A stretch of DNA of 64,000 bases from Anaerocolumna jejuensis DSM 15929 (GTDB lineage Bacteria > Bacillota > Clostridia > Lachnospirales > Lachnospiraceae), in assembly GCF_900142215.1 (NCBI RefSeq), contig NZ_FRAC01000022.1, forward strand, positions 1-64,000, in the 5' to 3' direction. Positions 16,343 to 25,107 of the stretch are shown piece by piece. Both the position numbers and the translations under genes were made by a program. Position 1 is the first letter of the stretch, and every line of letters begins with the position of its first letter. The notes beneath the pieces are model-generated. The model worked only from the letters and a program-made list of their open reading frames with translations. It was not told where the DNA came from and searched no databases.

Positions 16343-17020
16343 GTGATATTAAAGAAAATCATATTAGAAGGGGATTCTAACTATGAAAAAGAGCATAATT
16401 TATTTCCAATTAGATGGAAGTCTCATCATTTAACAGAACTCTTTATGGAATTATGTCCCAAGTTAGACTTGGACGGAAATGGAAAGTTAACGATTTTTGC
16501 CACAAGAAATCGAAGAGAAAATGCTAAGAAATATAATAATTATAAGGAGTTTCATGTTTCTTCCTACTATTTAGAAGAAGAGCAAATAAATAATTTAGAA
16601 CTTTTAGACTTAGAGGAAGCTGAGAACTATATTCTGGATATTATCGAACAAGTATTAACTGATATTATAGAAAGAAATAGTGGTGACGAGGAAAAAAATA
16701 GCATAATGAAAGCAACAATTAATCTAATATTGGAAGAGGACTTTTCACTAAAGAAGAAAATTAAGACATTATCAAAGAAAGAAAATAAAGGGAAATATAA
16801 CGCAGAAGTGTTTAGGTGCCTGGATAAAAAGCTGGGTGAGGCATGGTGTGTAGAAATTCACTCTGGTACTTCAGGCCAGACTAGAGTTGAGTGGTTAACA
16901 AGCAGACCGGATTATTTGGATAGAAGAGATTATTTTAAAAAATCTAAATGGGAAGATAATAAATTTGTATTAACTGATAGATTAGGAGCAGATATTGCAG
17001 CAATTAATGTTGAGAAATAA
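16343..17020 (+). CDS. Hypothetical cytoplasmic protein, probable immunity protein
   Basis: The frame is open from 16220, but that part overlaps the terminator. The GTG at 16343 has GGAGG (16331-16335) at seven bases, so I take it as the start, giving 225 residues. The protein is Lys/Glu-rich and helical in the middle (LEEAENYILDIIEQVLTDII), ending in a conserved-looking segment (HSGTSGQTRVEWLTSRPDYLDRRDYF). No family recognised. It resumes the row of AT-rich small genes after the surface-protein gene and is called immunity by context only. Confidence 0.6.
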   Translation: MILKKIILEGDSNYEKEHNLFPIRWKSHHLTELFMELCPKLDLDGNGKLTIFATRNRRENAKKYNNYKEFHVSSYYLEEEQINNLELLDLEEAENYILDIIEQVLTDIIERNSGDEEKNSIMKATINLILEEDFSLKKKIKTLSKKENKGKYNAEVFRCLDKKLGEAWCVEIHSGTSGQTRVEWLTSRPDYLDRRDYFKKSKWEDNKFVLTDRLGADIAAINVEK

Positions 17021-17070
17021 AAGTAATTAAGGATATAAGAGCAATCGTTAACAAGAGGTGAATTTCTAAA

Positions 17071-17301
17071 ATGCAGGATGAACTTATTAAAAAGCTTGAA
17101 AAACTAAAAAATATTAACAAAGAGAAAAATACGAGTAAAGAAAGAGAAAATAATGTTCTATTAAAAGAATGCATCGAAGCATTACATGATTATGGTTATG
17201 TTTTGGATAATGAAGCAGAGTTGTCGGTATATAATAATTTTAAAAATACGTTAATTTTTGCTCCTTGGGGTATTGATCAGATGGAGTGTATCGGTCTGTA
17301 A
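17071..17301 (+). CDS. Short hypothetical protein, possibly truncated
   Basis: A 76-residue frame preceded by AAGAGGTG. The N-terminus is a Lys/Glu-rich helix; the C-terminus (TLIFAPWGIDQMECIGL) stops abruptly. It may be the start of a longer gene cut by deletion. No family recognised. It sits between two island genes and shares their low GC. Confidence 0.4.
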   Translation: MQDELIKKLEKLKNINKEKNTSKERENNVLLKECIEALHDYGYVLDNEAELSVYNNFKNTLIFAPWGIDQMECIGL

Positions 17302-17333
17302 CAAAAGAATAAAAAATAGAGAGGAATTTCCAT

Positions 17334-17830
17334 ATGATTAATGAAGACATACAACGTATTAAATTAAAGATACAAAAAGAAGGAGTAATAACAAAAGGGC
17401 CCATTTCTATACACGAAATTAAAAATTTGAAAATAATTATAATCTTATTTTACCGGAAGAATTAGTCTTGTTTTATACAGAAATAGGGAATGGATGTGAA
17501 ATGATTGATGGTTTCTATTTAAAAGGACTTGAAGAACTGGAATTTGATGAAAATAAAGTAAAAGAAGAATTTAAATTTACAAAATATTGGATATGGGAAG
17601 ATGATGAGGTCAATGACCTCCTTGATAAAGTAGGTAGTGGGAACATAGAGCTTATTGACATAGGAGATAGTCAGAGCTGGAATATTATAATAACTGGAGA
17701 AGAACGAAGCCAGATGTGGTTTTTTACTGATGTTGGAATTCAGCCATGTGCACCTAAACGCAGTTTTATATCATGGTTTGAATATTGGTTAGAGGGAAGC
17801 GATAATTATTTTGGAGAATTTGAATTATAA
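17334..17830 (+). pseudogene. SMI1/KNR4 (SUKH) immunity gene broken by a frameshift
   Basis: ATG 17334 has an AGAGGA site and encodes MINEDIQRIK and onward to HEIK, after which the frame runs to a stop. The continuation, FENNYNLILPEELVLFYTEI, lies in another frame that continues to 17830. Joined at the A-run near 17419-17426 the product is a typical SMI1/KNR4 domain (LPEEL...FYTEIGNG core, then a beta-rich half) of about 165 residues. SUKH proteins neutralise many toxin types. One inserted or missing base explains the break; decay or a sequencing error are both possible. Confidence 0.75.
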
Positions 17831-17866
17831 CAGATGGGATTTTAGTTAATTAAATGGAGGAAATAA

Positions 17867-18373
17867 ATGAAGGTAACACTAAATATGATACGATTATCTG
17901 GTGTTAAGTATACATGGGAAACTATTTACACGGCTTTAATAAACAATTTCATGGAGAACAATGAAGTTGAAATCTATGCTGCTGAATTAATAGGAGCAGA
18001 CGATTATGAGGAGAATGATTTTATTAATGATTTAGCATGGGGAAGTATGGTAAAAGAAGAAATAATTTCATCAATAATAACTGAGAAATTAATTTCTGAT
18101 TTAGATTCATTTGAAGAAGCTGAATTGAAGAAGATTAGATATGCAATATTATTATATTTAAAAGAAGAATATATAAACTCTGGAGAAGGTCTGTTAAATA
18201 AATTAGCAGAGGTTTATGCAGATTTTAATTATCCAGTAGAAATGAGTACTTTATATACTATATGCCAAACAATGAATTTGCAGCTAATAGGGATGATGCA
18301 GAAGGTAATATGGTTTCAAATTTTAAGCAGTATCTAGAGGAGTTAAAAAATTCATTTAAATTAAATGCATAAA
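17867..18373 (+). pseudogene. DUF2247-family immunity-type gene with a 3' frameshift
   Basis: The main frame gives 156 residues and ends at 18337 with an incoherent tail. Shifting frame near 18250 restores FIYYMPNNEFAANRDD and a coherent end at 18373 (LEELKNSFKLNA). The joined protein of about 168 residues resembles the DUF2247 family, often found beside polymorphic toxins. It has an AGGAG site before the ATG. If the base change is real, the product has an altered last 30 residues rather than being absent. Confidence 0.6.
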
Positions 18374-18384
18374 TGATTTGGAAA

Positions 18385-18743
18385 GAAAGTTGGGAGTAAG
18401 CTCCAAAAAAGTGCTCAAGATATAATTGATAAAGAAAATTCTGGTAAAATAAAATATGCAAAGAGTTATCATGGACGTTTGGGAAAAGAATTGGAAGCAA
18501 ATATATTATCTAATCCAGATGCCGTATATGTTGCAGGAAATAAGTCACAAAATTTATATATACGAAAGGAGATAATGTGGTAATTGTGGAGAGTGCTGGT
18601 AGTTCAAAAGGAAATGTAATTACAAGCTATGGTCCAGATGGAGCAAGAGGAAACAGTGGTGCAGCGATGATGCTATTGTGAACGGGAGAATTCCAACACC
18701 AAGTGGCGAAACAATGCCACCAGCAACACAAATTTACCCATAA
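18385..18743 (+). pseudogene. Remnant of a polymorphic-toxin C-terminal domain
   Basis: Three frames joined by two shifts (near 18565 and 18665) read as one domain of about 118 residues. It contains SYHGRLGKELEANILSNPDAVY, then GDNVVIVESAGSSKGNVITSYGPDG, then VNGRIPTPSGETMPPATQIY and a stop at 18741-18743. The N-terminal delivery part is missing and no start signal exists. Composition and end sequence are typical of toxin tips appended to Rhs, LXG or MafB-type carriers. It stops six bases before the next gene, the arrangement of a toxin followed by its immunity gene. The exact toxin family is not recognised. Confidence 0.65.
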
Positions 18744-18749
18744 CTCAAT

Positions 18750-19481
18750 ATGAAAGTAACTTTAATTGATAATTTAAAGAGTAAAATAGATAATTCTCAT
18801 GTAAGGTGGCATTTATCTAGTCAGGAGATTTGGATTGGACAGGAAAAAAACTATTATGAGATAGAAGAGTCTATAGGAAAATCATATGGCAGTTTCAATT
18901 GGTTATTTTCTGGAGAAGATACAATCTTATTTGATAAGGAAAATTTAGAACTTAAATCAAGTGTTATAAAAGTTAATGAACCAATAAATGTTACAACAAG
19001 AAATTTAGAACTGTTTAATATTAATAATAGAGAAGGAACTATTAAATTATTTGAACCGAGTAATGCTAGTTGTGAATTAGGTGACTATACAATATATTAT
19101 TCAAATGAAGATGCTTTGGTTTCATCTAGAGGAATGTTAAAAGTAGATGATCAAACAATTGTATTGGACATAACTAAGGATTTTTCTTTTATTATAAAAG
19201 AAGACGAATTAGCAGGATGGATTTTAAAAGATTCAAGTAGACATCTAGTAGGAGATGATATGAATTGCATTGATAGTGGGTCCCACTCTGTTGACTTTAT
19301 TAAGACTACACTAGTAAAATATTTAATATTAATTGAAAGTTTAAATAAGGAATTAACAATTGATGATGAAGAAAAACTCATGAATGATTTTAAAACATTA
19401 TATGAATGCTTAGAAACCTGTACTCTGACACCTGTTGTAGTAATAAAAGAAAGTATTTTAAACATTTTAGATTTTATGTAA
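18750..19481 (+). CDS. Putative immunity protein for the decayed toxin upstream
   Basis: A 243-residue acidic, cytoplasmic protein without signal peptide. The N-terminal two thirds look beta-rich (repeated short strands with DIT, NIN, LFDKEN) and the C-terminal part helical. I do not recognise the family. It starts six bases after the toxin remnant's stop, with no strong ribosome site, so translation was probably coupled to the toxin gene. Being intact beside a broken toxin is what selection for protection against siblings would leave. Confidence 0.6.
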   Translation: MKVTLIDNLKSKIDNSHVRWHLSSQEIWIGQEKNYYEIEESIGKSYGSFNWLFSGEDTILFDKENLELKSSVIKVNEPINVTTRNLELFNINNREGTIKLFEPSNASCELGDYTIYYSNEDALVSSRGMLKVDDQTIVLDITKDFSFIIKEDELAGWILKDSSRHLVGDDMNCIDSGSHSVDFIKTTLVKYLILIESLNKELTIDDEEKLMNDFKTLYECLETCTLTPVVVIKESILNILDFM

Positions 19482-19493
19482 ATTAAAATAGTT

Positions 19494-19690
19494 CTGCTGG
19501 TAAGAAGTTTAAAGATTACTTTATTAGACATAAGAAATGATTAGATGGTGAATAGATGTGTAAAATCAGTGAGGGAAAAGCAAAATCCCAAGCTTTATTC
19601 TGCGTAATGCGTAGGTTAGTCAACATCATTTATGGAATGATGGAAAATAAGACGGAATACCGTGAGCCAGTGGTTGAAGAAGGGCAGTAA
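19494..19690 (+). mobile_element. IS110-family transposase C-terminal remnant
   Basis: The frame 19556-19690 reads SEGKAKSQALFCVMRRLVNIIYG in pieces and ends in EYREPVVEEG, as in the end of IS110/IS902-type transposases. Upstream, in another frame, GKKFKDYFIRHKK (from about 19494) is the preceding transposase segment. The rest of the element is missing. It marks past transposition inside the immunity island. Confidence 0.7.
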
Positions 19691-19781
19691 ATGGCCTATT
19701 TAAGGGCAAGGAAAAATATGGTATACTGTTTTTCGGAGGGAATGAAAAGTTTCATTCTTCGTAAGTATAAAGGAAGATGAT

Positions 19782-20063
19782 ATGATTAAAGATTTGTTAG
19801 AGGAATTCATTAAGCAAATAGAAGAGTTATCGAAAGCAAATGATAAAAAAGATTATGTTAGAGATAGTTGCGGATCTTATTTAAAGAGTTCTTATTTAGA
19901 TGATTTAGTTACTGAAACTAGAGAACTTATGAAATATGGAGAATATAAAATTGCTCTTGAAATGATGTTAGATAATCTGGATGAAGTATCAATAGTTCTT
20001 GATGAAAAAATGATTCATTTAGCTCGACGGATGATTGGGAAGACGGATACGGTAGAAAGGTGA
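19782..20063 (+). CDS. Small helical protein, possibly MafI-type immunity protein
   Basis: A 93-residue all-helical protein with an AGGAAGATG site. The stretch YGEYKIALEMMLDNLDEVSI resembles the core of MafI-like immunity proteins (a gene-E-iALE-L-E pattern). The match is weak and from memory of the family pattern. It lies immediately upstream of the remnant of a deaminase-like toxin end, so it may have been carried with an earlier toxin cassette. Cytoplasmic. Confidence 0.55.
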   Translation: MIKDLLEEFIKQIEELSKANDKKDYVRDSCGSYLKSSYLDDLVTETRELMKYGEYKIALEMMLDNLDEVSIVLDEKMIHLARRMIGKTDTVER

Positions 20064-20304
20064 TACATATAGTTCTATTAAAATTAGTATTGCTGTTGAT
20101 ATGGATACAGTTGATATATATTTTGGATATTCTGGAAAGAAAGGGTATAATTCATCAAAACCAGATTATATGTATGGAGCTGGTGCGGATATAGACGGTA
20201 TTTTCTTGAATACTAAGACAGTGAAAATGGGAGAATATGCTCCTCCTTGTGATAACTGTAAAATAACATTTAATGGTTTTCTTATGCCATATGGAGAACG
20301 TTAT
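20056..20304 (+). pseudogene. Tail of a deaminase-like toxin, in frame with the following SUKH-3 gene
   Basis: Open in the same frame as the next gene. It reads SIKISIAVDMDTVDIYFGYS, then a short stretch, then VKMGEYAPPCDNCKITFNGF. The PPCDNC motif is the second zinc-binding half of deaminase-fold toxins. The first half, expected to carry a His/Cys-Ala-Glu motif, is absent, so there seems to be an internal deletion. The frame is open from 20056, with an ATG at 20101, and no stop separates it from the SUKH-3 domain. No activity is expected. Confidence 0.5.
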
Positions 20305-20775
20305 ATGAATGATATTACATTAAAGAGGTTAGAAGAGTCGGGATGGTTTTTGGAAAGAAAAATTAATATTGAAGAAATTAAAGAGTTATATGAACAGAGG
20401 GGATTTAAATTGATTGATATTGTACAGAGGTTTCTGGAGAATTACGGAATGTTGGAGTTCAGATTTCCTAAAAAAGGGTCTCCTTTTAATACAATAGAAA
20501 TGGTAAGTTTTAATCCTTTTTCTGCGCTAGGTAATAATATTAGAAAAGATTTTTTTAATGGCCTATTAGAAGAATTTCCTGAAGCAGCAGAAATAAAAGA
20601 AAATGAGTTTTATCCAATCGGCGAAATTGCTAGAGGTAATATGATTTTATTGATGACTAAGGAAGGGAAATTTTTTAGTTATACGGATGGATGCCTAGTA
20701 AAGAATGGAGAAAATATTAGCGAAATGCTAGACTGTGTAGTTGGAGAAATATGCCGTCCATATATTTATGATTAA
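20305..20775 (+). CDS. SUKH-3 family immunity protein
   Basis: The frame is open from 20101, but ATG 20305 is preceded by GGAG at eight bases and starts the recognisable domain, giving 156 residues. LEESGWFLERKI, a middle helix, and IVQRFLENYGMLEFRFP follow the SUKH-3 pattern (SGW motif, then FL..YG). SUKH-3 proteins bind and neutralise toxins, often deaminases and nucleases, in the cytoplasm. The segment just upstream is the tail of a deaminase-like toxin, the probable original partner. If translation began at 20101 the product would be a 224-residue fusion. Confidence 0.72.
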   Translation: MNDITLKRLEESGWFLERKINIEEIKELYEQRGFKLIDIVQRFLENYGMLEFRFPKKGSPFNTIEMVSFNPFSALGNNIRKDFFNGLLEEFPEAAEIKENEFYPIGEIARGNMILLMTKEGKFFSYTDGCLVKNGENISEMLDCVVGEICRPYIYD

Positions 20776-20866
20776 TCTTTCATTTCTATGAAGTTGCTGG
20801 TACAGGGACTAATCGGTTGTAAACAAGATAGGTGGGAGAAATTACAGAGAAGAGAAAATATGCTAA

Positions 20867-21874
20867 ATGTGGAATATCCGAAGATATATAGATTTACTGG
20901 AAACAATCCAGGAATGTGGTAAGGTAGCGATTTATCTGGATTTGGACAGCTCCTTAGATGAAACGAAAGGGATGGATATAATGAGTGAAATAAGGGAACA
21001 AAATGAGAAAAGATACCAAGACCTAATAAAAGAGGATTTATTAGAGAATGCTATTTTATGTGAAAATATTTCCGATGAAAATTTTTTATGGTGGATAGAT
21101 GAAGCGTTATATTGGAGAAAAAAAGGGATTGAGATAAGAGAAAGTCTCTTTGGAAAAAAAAGTTTAGAAAATACTCCTTATTATGATAAAATTGTGAAGC
21201 TTCTGCTTGAAAAAGGAAGTTATAAAGAAGCAATCAAATGGAATAAAAAATCTGCTGATATAAAAATTAGAAACAAAGGGGAAGATACCTCTGAAATATT
21301 AATTAATGATTTGTATTTTGGAGAGAGTATGTTATTGTTAAAAAAATATGATGAAGCTAAAGCGTTTCTTGATAGTGCATATGTTGTTTTGGATAAAAAT
21401 GTAAGTATAATAGATCAAGAAGTTTTATATGAGTCATATTTAGAACTGGAAAATTTATATAGTCGTTATAATTCTTGGGCAGACCGTTCTGGGATGAAAG
21501 TTGACGATAGATGTGATGATTGTGGAATGAAAGCAATTATAACTTCAAAAAAAATTTATGGAGAAGATTCTGTAAAGACAGCAGAAGCAATGAGATGGAA
21601 AGGCATAACAACAAGAAATAATCAAGAGACGTTAGAGTGGTTTAAGAAATCTATAAAAATTTATTTAATTGTAAAAGATAATAAAAAATATGCTCAACAG
21701 ATATTTCGTGATGTGCGTCAGAAATTGGAAGGTCAAAATCTATTGAACGAGAAAACGGTAGAAAGTTTAAGATGGTTTTATGAGAATTCATCTGAAGAAT
21801 TTGTAATGAAAGCAATTGATGAGTTTGCGGAAGGTGATAAAATCAAAATGAAAGAAATATTGAATTTGGTATAA
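20867..21874 (+). CDS. TPR-like repeat protein of the immunity island
   Basis: A 335-residue helical protein made of paired helices like tetratricopeptide repeats (YKEAIKWNKKSADIKI; YDEAKAFLDSAYVVLDK; NQETLEWFKKSIKIYLI). A DDRCDDCGM patch interrupts the middle. No signal peptide. TPR proteins scaffold protein binding; here it could bind a toxin, but no family name can be given. The ATG lacks a strong ribosome site. Base composition matches the rest of the island. Confidence 0.6.
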   Translation: MWNIRRYIDLLETIQECGKVAIYLDLDSSLDETKGMDIMSEIREQNEKRYQDLIKEDLLENAILCENISDENFLWWIDEALYWRKKGIEIRESLFGKKSLENTPYYDKIVKLLLEKGSYKEAIKWNKKSADIKIRNKGEDTSEILINDLYFGESMLLLKKYDEAKAFLDSAYVVLDKNVSIIDQEVLYESYLELENLYSRYNSWADRSGMKVDDRCDDCGMKAIITSKKIYGEDSVKTAEAMRWKGITTRNNQETLEWFKKSIKIYLIVKDNKKYAQQIFRDVRQKLEGQNLLNEKTVESLRWFYENSSEEFVMKAIDEFAEGDKIKMKEILNLV

Positions 21875-21897
21875 ATAACAAAGAGATTTGTGAAATC

Positions 21898-22059
21898 ATG
21901 GGCGACAAGTATATAAGATTTGAAAAGCAATACATACCGGGATTTACTAATGGGGATACTCGGGCACAGCAGATACGTTTACAAATCAGGGAGCTTGTGA
22001 CGAGAACAAAGATTACGATTAAAAGATTAAATTCAGAAGGTGGTATATTTGAACGATAG
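21898..22059 (+). other. Short open frame of unknown origin, possibly a gene tail
   Basis: A 53-codon frame with richer GC than its neighbours, reading GDKYIRFEKQYIPGFTNGDT and ending in LNSEGGIFER. It has no ribosome site and overlaps the next gene's start. It may be the C-terminal remnant of a larger gene. I cannot name it. Confidence 0.3.
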
Positions 22060-22528
22060 CTTAATAAGAACAATTAATTCAGCCAAGCAAAAACTGAAAG
22101 AAAAATCTCAATCAATATTGTTTGGTGATTTGGCAGATGGGGAAAGCAGCATTCCTGATAACTTGAATTTCCCTAATTATTGTGAATTCCTTAAAGTTTG
22201 TAACGGTGCACGCTGCGGAGATATTGATCTTTGGAGTATTAATGAGCTTTTACAAAATCAATTTTACATAGTTGGGATGGACGGAGGTAAAGATGTATGG
22301 TTATGCATTGGACAGGTATTATATGAGCCTCTTATGCTTAATAAACAGGACGAAAAAGTCTATCTTTTTAGAAAAGATGAATTGGATAATACACCTATAT
22401 TTTGTTTCGAAAGCTTTGGTGACCTGATGGGAAATTATGTATTTGGAGAAGGGTATAGGGATATAGTGCCAAATTCTGAAAAGGATGAATGGTATATTTT
22501 TTTAGAGGAAAATAATTTCTTCTTTTAA
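22049..22528 (+). CDS. SMI1/KNR4-like (SUKH) immunity protein
   Basis: Starts at TTG 22049 with AAGGTGG five bases upstream; a GTG at 22040 is also in frame but overlaps that site. About 159 residues. The core FPNYCEFLKVCNGARCGDIDLWS matches the SUKH pattern (strand, then FL...NG), followed by a beta-rich half with the aspartate-rich end typical of the group. Cytoplasmic. It neutralises an unknown toxin; no toxin is adjacent. Confidence 0.7.
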   Translation: MNDSLIRTINSAKQKLKEKSQSILFGDLADGESSIPDNLNFPNYCEFLKVCNGARCGDIDLWSINELLQNQFYIVGMDGGKDVWLCIGQVLYEPLMLNKQDEKVYLFRKDELDNTPIFCFESFGDLMGNYVFGEGYRDIVPNSEKDEWYIFLEENNFFF

Positions 22529-22958
22529 TAGTATTAACATGTAAACGGATAATAAGTAAAAATGAACCAGGTATACTATTGACTCCAGGGAATCAGCTTT
22601 CAAAAAGTACACCTGTTTGATTTGGCTTTATGTTTAATGCAAATTGGTGTGATGATGAGTAGACATATTTTGAATCTCAATAAGAAGGAGTGAAAGAAGA
22701 TATTGGATAAATTGACTTAGAAAAATATATTAGCGAAAACGAAGTAATTGGAAATAGAGTGGGTATGTTGCCAACAGAAATATCTGAAGTTATGCAAATT
22801 GGAGCAGTTTAATAAAAGGACAATCGTTTTATAAAGAGTTAAGCAATGAATAATACCTATTGACAAAATGTGGTTTATATCTAATGATGAGGTCAATAGG
22901 CAGATTATATCAATCTATGCCATAGGAAAAGAAGAAAAGAAGAGATAGTGGGGCTTAT
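22529..22958 (+). pseudogene. Decayed gene in a 430-base gap
   Basis: Coherent protein-like pieces remain without a continuous frame: IDLEKYISENEVIGNRVGML (from 22711, stop at 22812) and, in another frame, PIDKMWFISNDEVNRQIISI (22857-22948). Spacing and composition match the neighbouring immunity-type genes, so I read this as a degraded member of the array. No family recognised. Confidence 0.5.
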
Positions 22959-23474
22959 ATGAAAATAAATTATTCAGAAGAATGGATAGAATTCACACAA
23001 AAAAAAGAAGAATTTGAAAGTGCATCTTTTTATTACAATAATAATGTAGATGAAGACAAAAAAATAAGCGATTTAAGAAAAGCTTTAAAAGAAACAGATT
23101 TACTAAGGCAATTATCTGTAATACGAATGATGGGAGAGGGCTATATATTCCCTGATTCGATTGAGCTGGTTCTCGAAGAGGTGGTGGAAATTGCAGTAAC
23201 CGGGCATGAGGAGTGTGCTGGGTGGGCAGGAATTGCATTGAATCATTTAAGTAAGGAAAAGTGGAAAAGCAGGATAATTGAATTAATCACTTACTATACA
23301 GAGCGAAATAGAGAGGATAAGGCAGTATTTCATTATTCATGGCTATTATTATATAAACTTGGATTTAAACATGCGTTAAAAGAATACATAAAAAAATATA
23401 AAGCTTATATGGAAGGGGAACTGGATGAAGAGGATTTATCAGAAATAGATCATATTGAGGAAGGATTAGAATAA
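22959..23474 (+). CDS. Hypothetical helical protein, possible immunity protein
   Basis: A 171-residue acidic protein made of paired helices resembling HEAT-type repeats (LLRQLSVIRMMGEGY; VLEEVVEIAVTGHEECAGWA), ending in an acidic tail (DEEDLSEIDHIEEGLE). The ATG has a GTGGGG-type site. It is one base upstream of the next gene, so the two are co-translated and may form a complex. No family recognised. Confidence 0.6.
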   Translation: MKINYSEEWIEFTQKKEEFESASFYYNNNVDEDKKISDLRKALKETDLLRQLSVIRMMGEGYIFPDSIELVLEEVVEIAVTGHEECAGWAGIALNHLSKEKWKSRIIELITYYTERNREDKAVFHYSWLLLYKLGFKHALKEYIKKYKAYMEGELDEEDLSEIDHIEEGLE

Positions 23475-23475
23475 A

Positions 23476-23892
23476 GTGCTAAATTTAATATTAAAAAAAA
23501 TAAAGGAAGATAAAATTATATCTGGCAAGATGTTTAATAAACTTGATATAGATGAGCTTTTAGATCTGAGGGATGAACCGGCATTTGATTCAGAGTGGAT
23601 GAGAGTTTTCAACCAAATAAAGGAACTATCATGTTCTGAAACAGATATGCAGATAATTGATAATATAAGAAAAGAGTCATATTTAAAAGCATATCAAGCG
23701 TCAAATTCTAGTGAAATTGCAGGCTGTGTATCAGATGATTTTGACTTAATTGCTAAAGCCTATATTTTATCAATCAATGATTGGTGGTTGAATTCCGTCA
23801 TATTGATGTATGCAAATGATAATTTTCCTTGCGGAGAAGTAAAAATATTAAAAGCTGAAATTAATGAAGCATTTAGTAACTTAACTAAATAA
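23476..23892 (+). CDS. Hypothetical protein coupled to the preceding gene
   Basis: GTG start, 138 residues, all-helical and cytoplasmic. It has a short conserved-looking middle (SYLKAYQASNSSEIAGCVSD) and end (NDNFPCGEVKILKAEI). The start is one base after the upstream stop, with AGGA within the end of that gene. Unrecognised; probably acts with the 22959 product. Confidence 0.55.
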   Translation: MLNLILKKIKEDKIISGKMFNKLDIDELLDLRDEPAFDSEWMRVFNQIKELSCSETDMQIIDNIRKESYLKAYQASNSSEIAGCVSDDFDLIAKAYILSINDWWLNSVILMYANDNFPCGEVKILKAEINEAFSNLTK

Positions 23893-23983
23893 TTTTAATG
23901 GTATTAAAAGGTTTAAATAATAATTCACGAACCAGAACGCCTGTAATTAAGAATCATTTAGGTAATAATTGAAAGGAACATGA

Positions 23984-24325
23984 ATGTTGGAAGAATTAAT
24001 TAATTTGTGTAAGAAAGTAGTAAGATGCTTGGTTGAAGATAATTTTAGCTGTCTTGAACAAGATAATGCTTTAAGCAGAGTATCAGAGGAAGATATTAAA
24101 AGAGTGCTGAAAGATTATGGTGGTTTAATATCTATATTGCCTGATGAAGCGTTTGCAACAAATGCTTTTGAAGTCTATCGTTACAATGATAATTCAGGAT
24201 ATAGTATTGATTTGGATTTATGGATTAATAATACCAGAAGTGATTTAACGTTGAAATTGGATGTGAAAACTGATGATTGCAATAAAATTTTATCTTATAG
24301 AATTTTGGATATTTTGGTAATGTAA
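23984..24325 (+). CDS. Hypothetical protein, DUF7668-like
   Basis: A 113-residue protein with an N-terminal helix pair and a C-terminal strand-rich half (YSIDLDLWINNTRSDLTLKL) that I associate with the DUF7668 group, from memory. Function unknown; such proteins occur in immunity and contact-dependent islands. GGAA site before the ATG. Cytoplasmic. Confidence 0.55.
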   Translation: MLEELINLCKKVVRCLVEDNFSCLEQDNALSRVSEEDIKRVLKDYGGLISILPDEAFATNAFEVYRYNDNSGYSIDLDLWINNTRSDLTLKLDVKTDDCNKILSYRILDILVM

Positions 24326-24364
24326 GGATTACTAAGAACATTATGTTAATTCTTAGGAGGTATT

Positions 24365-24790
24365 ATGATAAAAACAATTTTTCATACACCATGTGGTGAT
24401 ATTATAGAAAATATTGATTTAGAAACAATGAGAAGATATTTAATTGATGAATTTAATAGTTACTGGTCACAAGGGAGTGGAGATGGATTTATTGATTATT
24501 TTGTAGACAATCATAAAATATCAACTATGATGTTAGGGCCAAATGAAGAATATGGGATTTATTTGCATGTGATTGATTATAAGTCTGATGAAGAATGGTT
24601 GTCAATTTATAATAAAAATTTATTAGAGGAAGTTGTCGAGACTGCAGATGAAATATATGCATCAGTTGGATTGTTCTTACCACTTGAATTAGCTTGGCAA
24701 GGAGTAGAATGCTTTTTAATTCATGGTGATTTATCAAAAAAAATAAATTGGTCACAACCAGATATTATACCAGATGGAGGGAATTGGTAA
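24365..24790 (+). CDS. Hypothetical protein, probable immunity protein
   Basis: A 141-residue acidic protein with a perfect AGGAGG site. It has a first-half DLETMRRYLIDEFNSYW helix and a beta core (STMMLGPNEEYGIYLHVID). I do not recognise the family with confidence; the fold pattern is like several Imm families. It contains the start signal of the next gene inside its last codons (GGAGGG at 24776-24781). Confidence 0.58.
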   Translation: MIKTIFHTPCGDIIENIDLETMRRYLIDEFNSYWSQGSGDGFIDYFVDNHKISTMMLGPNEEYGIYLHVIDYKSDEEWLSIYNKNLLEEVVETADEIYASVGLFLPLELAWQGVECFLIHGDLSKKINWSQPDIIPDGGNW

Positions 24791-25055
24791 TGGTAATAAA
24801 GTCAATAAAAAAATTGGATGCACAGGACCTGATTTTATGATTCACAATATATCATGGGAGCAGCTTAAGCAATTTACATTAAATTTCAAATATGTTGATA
24901 TCATAATGTTTTTAATATTACCGATGGTATATATAAGTAAAAGTGAAACCGATGAATTTATTAAATTCATTGAAGAAAAAATGCCATTATTGCCTTTTGA
25001 CAGAGAAGATAGTTCACTAATAAGTAATTGTGTGCTTGAAAATCTTATTTTATAA
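24790..25055 (+). pseudogene. Small gene with an early frameshift
   Basis: ATG 24790 sits eight bases after GGAGGG and overlaps the upstream stop (TAATG), but its frame stops after 16 codons. A second frame, shifted at the A-run 24808-24815, continues as FMIHNISWEQLKQFTLNFKY to 25055. Joined, the product is about 88 residues with a hydrophobic patch (IIMFLILPMVYI). An alternative intact start is ATG 24837 without a ribosome site. Family unknown. Confidence 0.5.
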
Positions 25056-25107
25056 TATTGGCTATTTCCAGTAAAGCCCATGCTTATTTTATAGAAGGGA
25101 TTGTATT

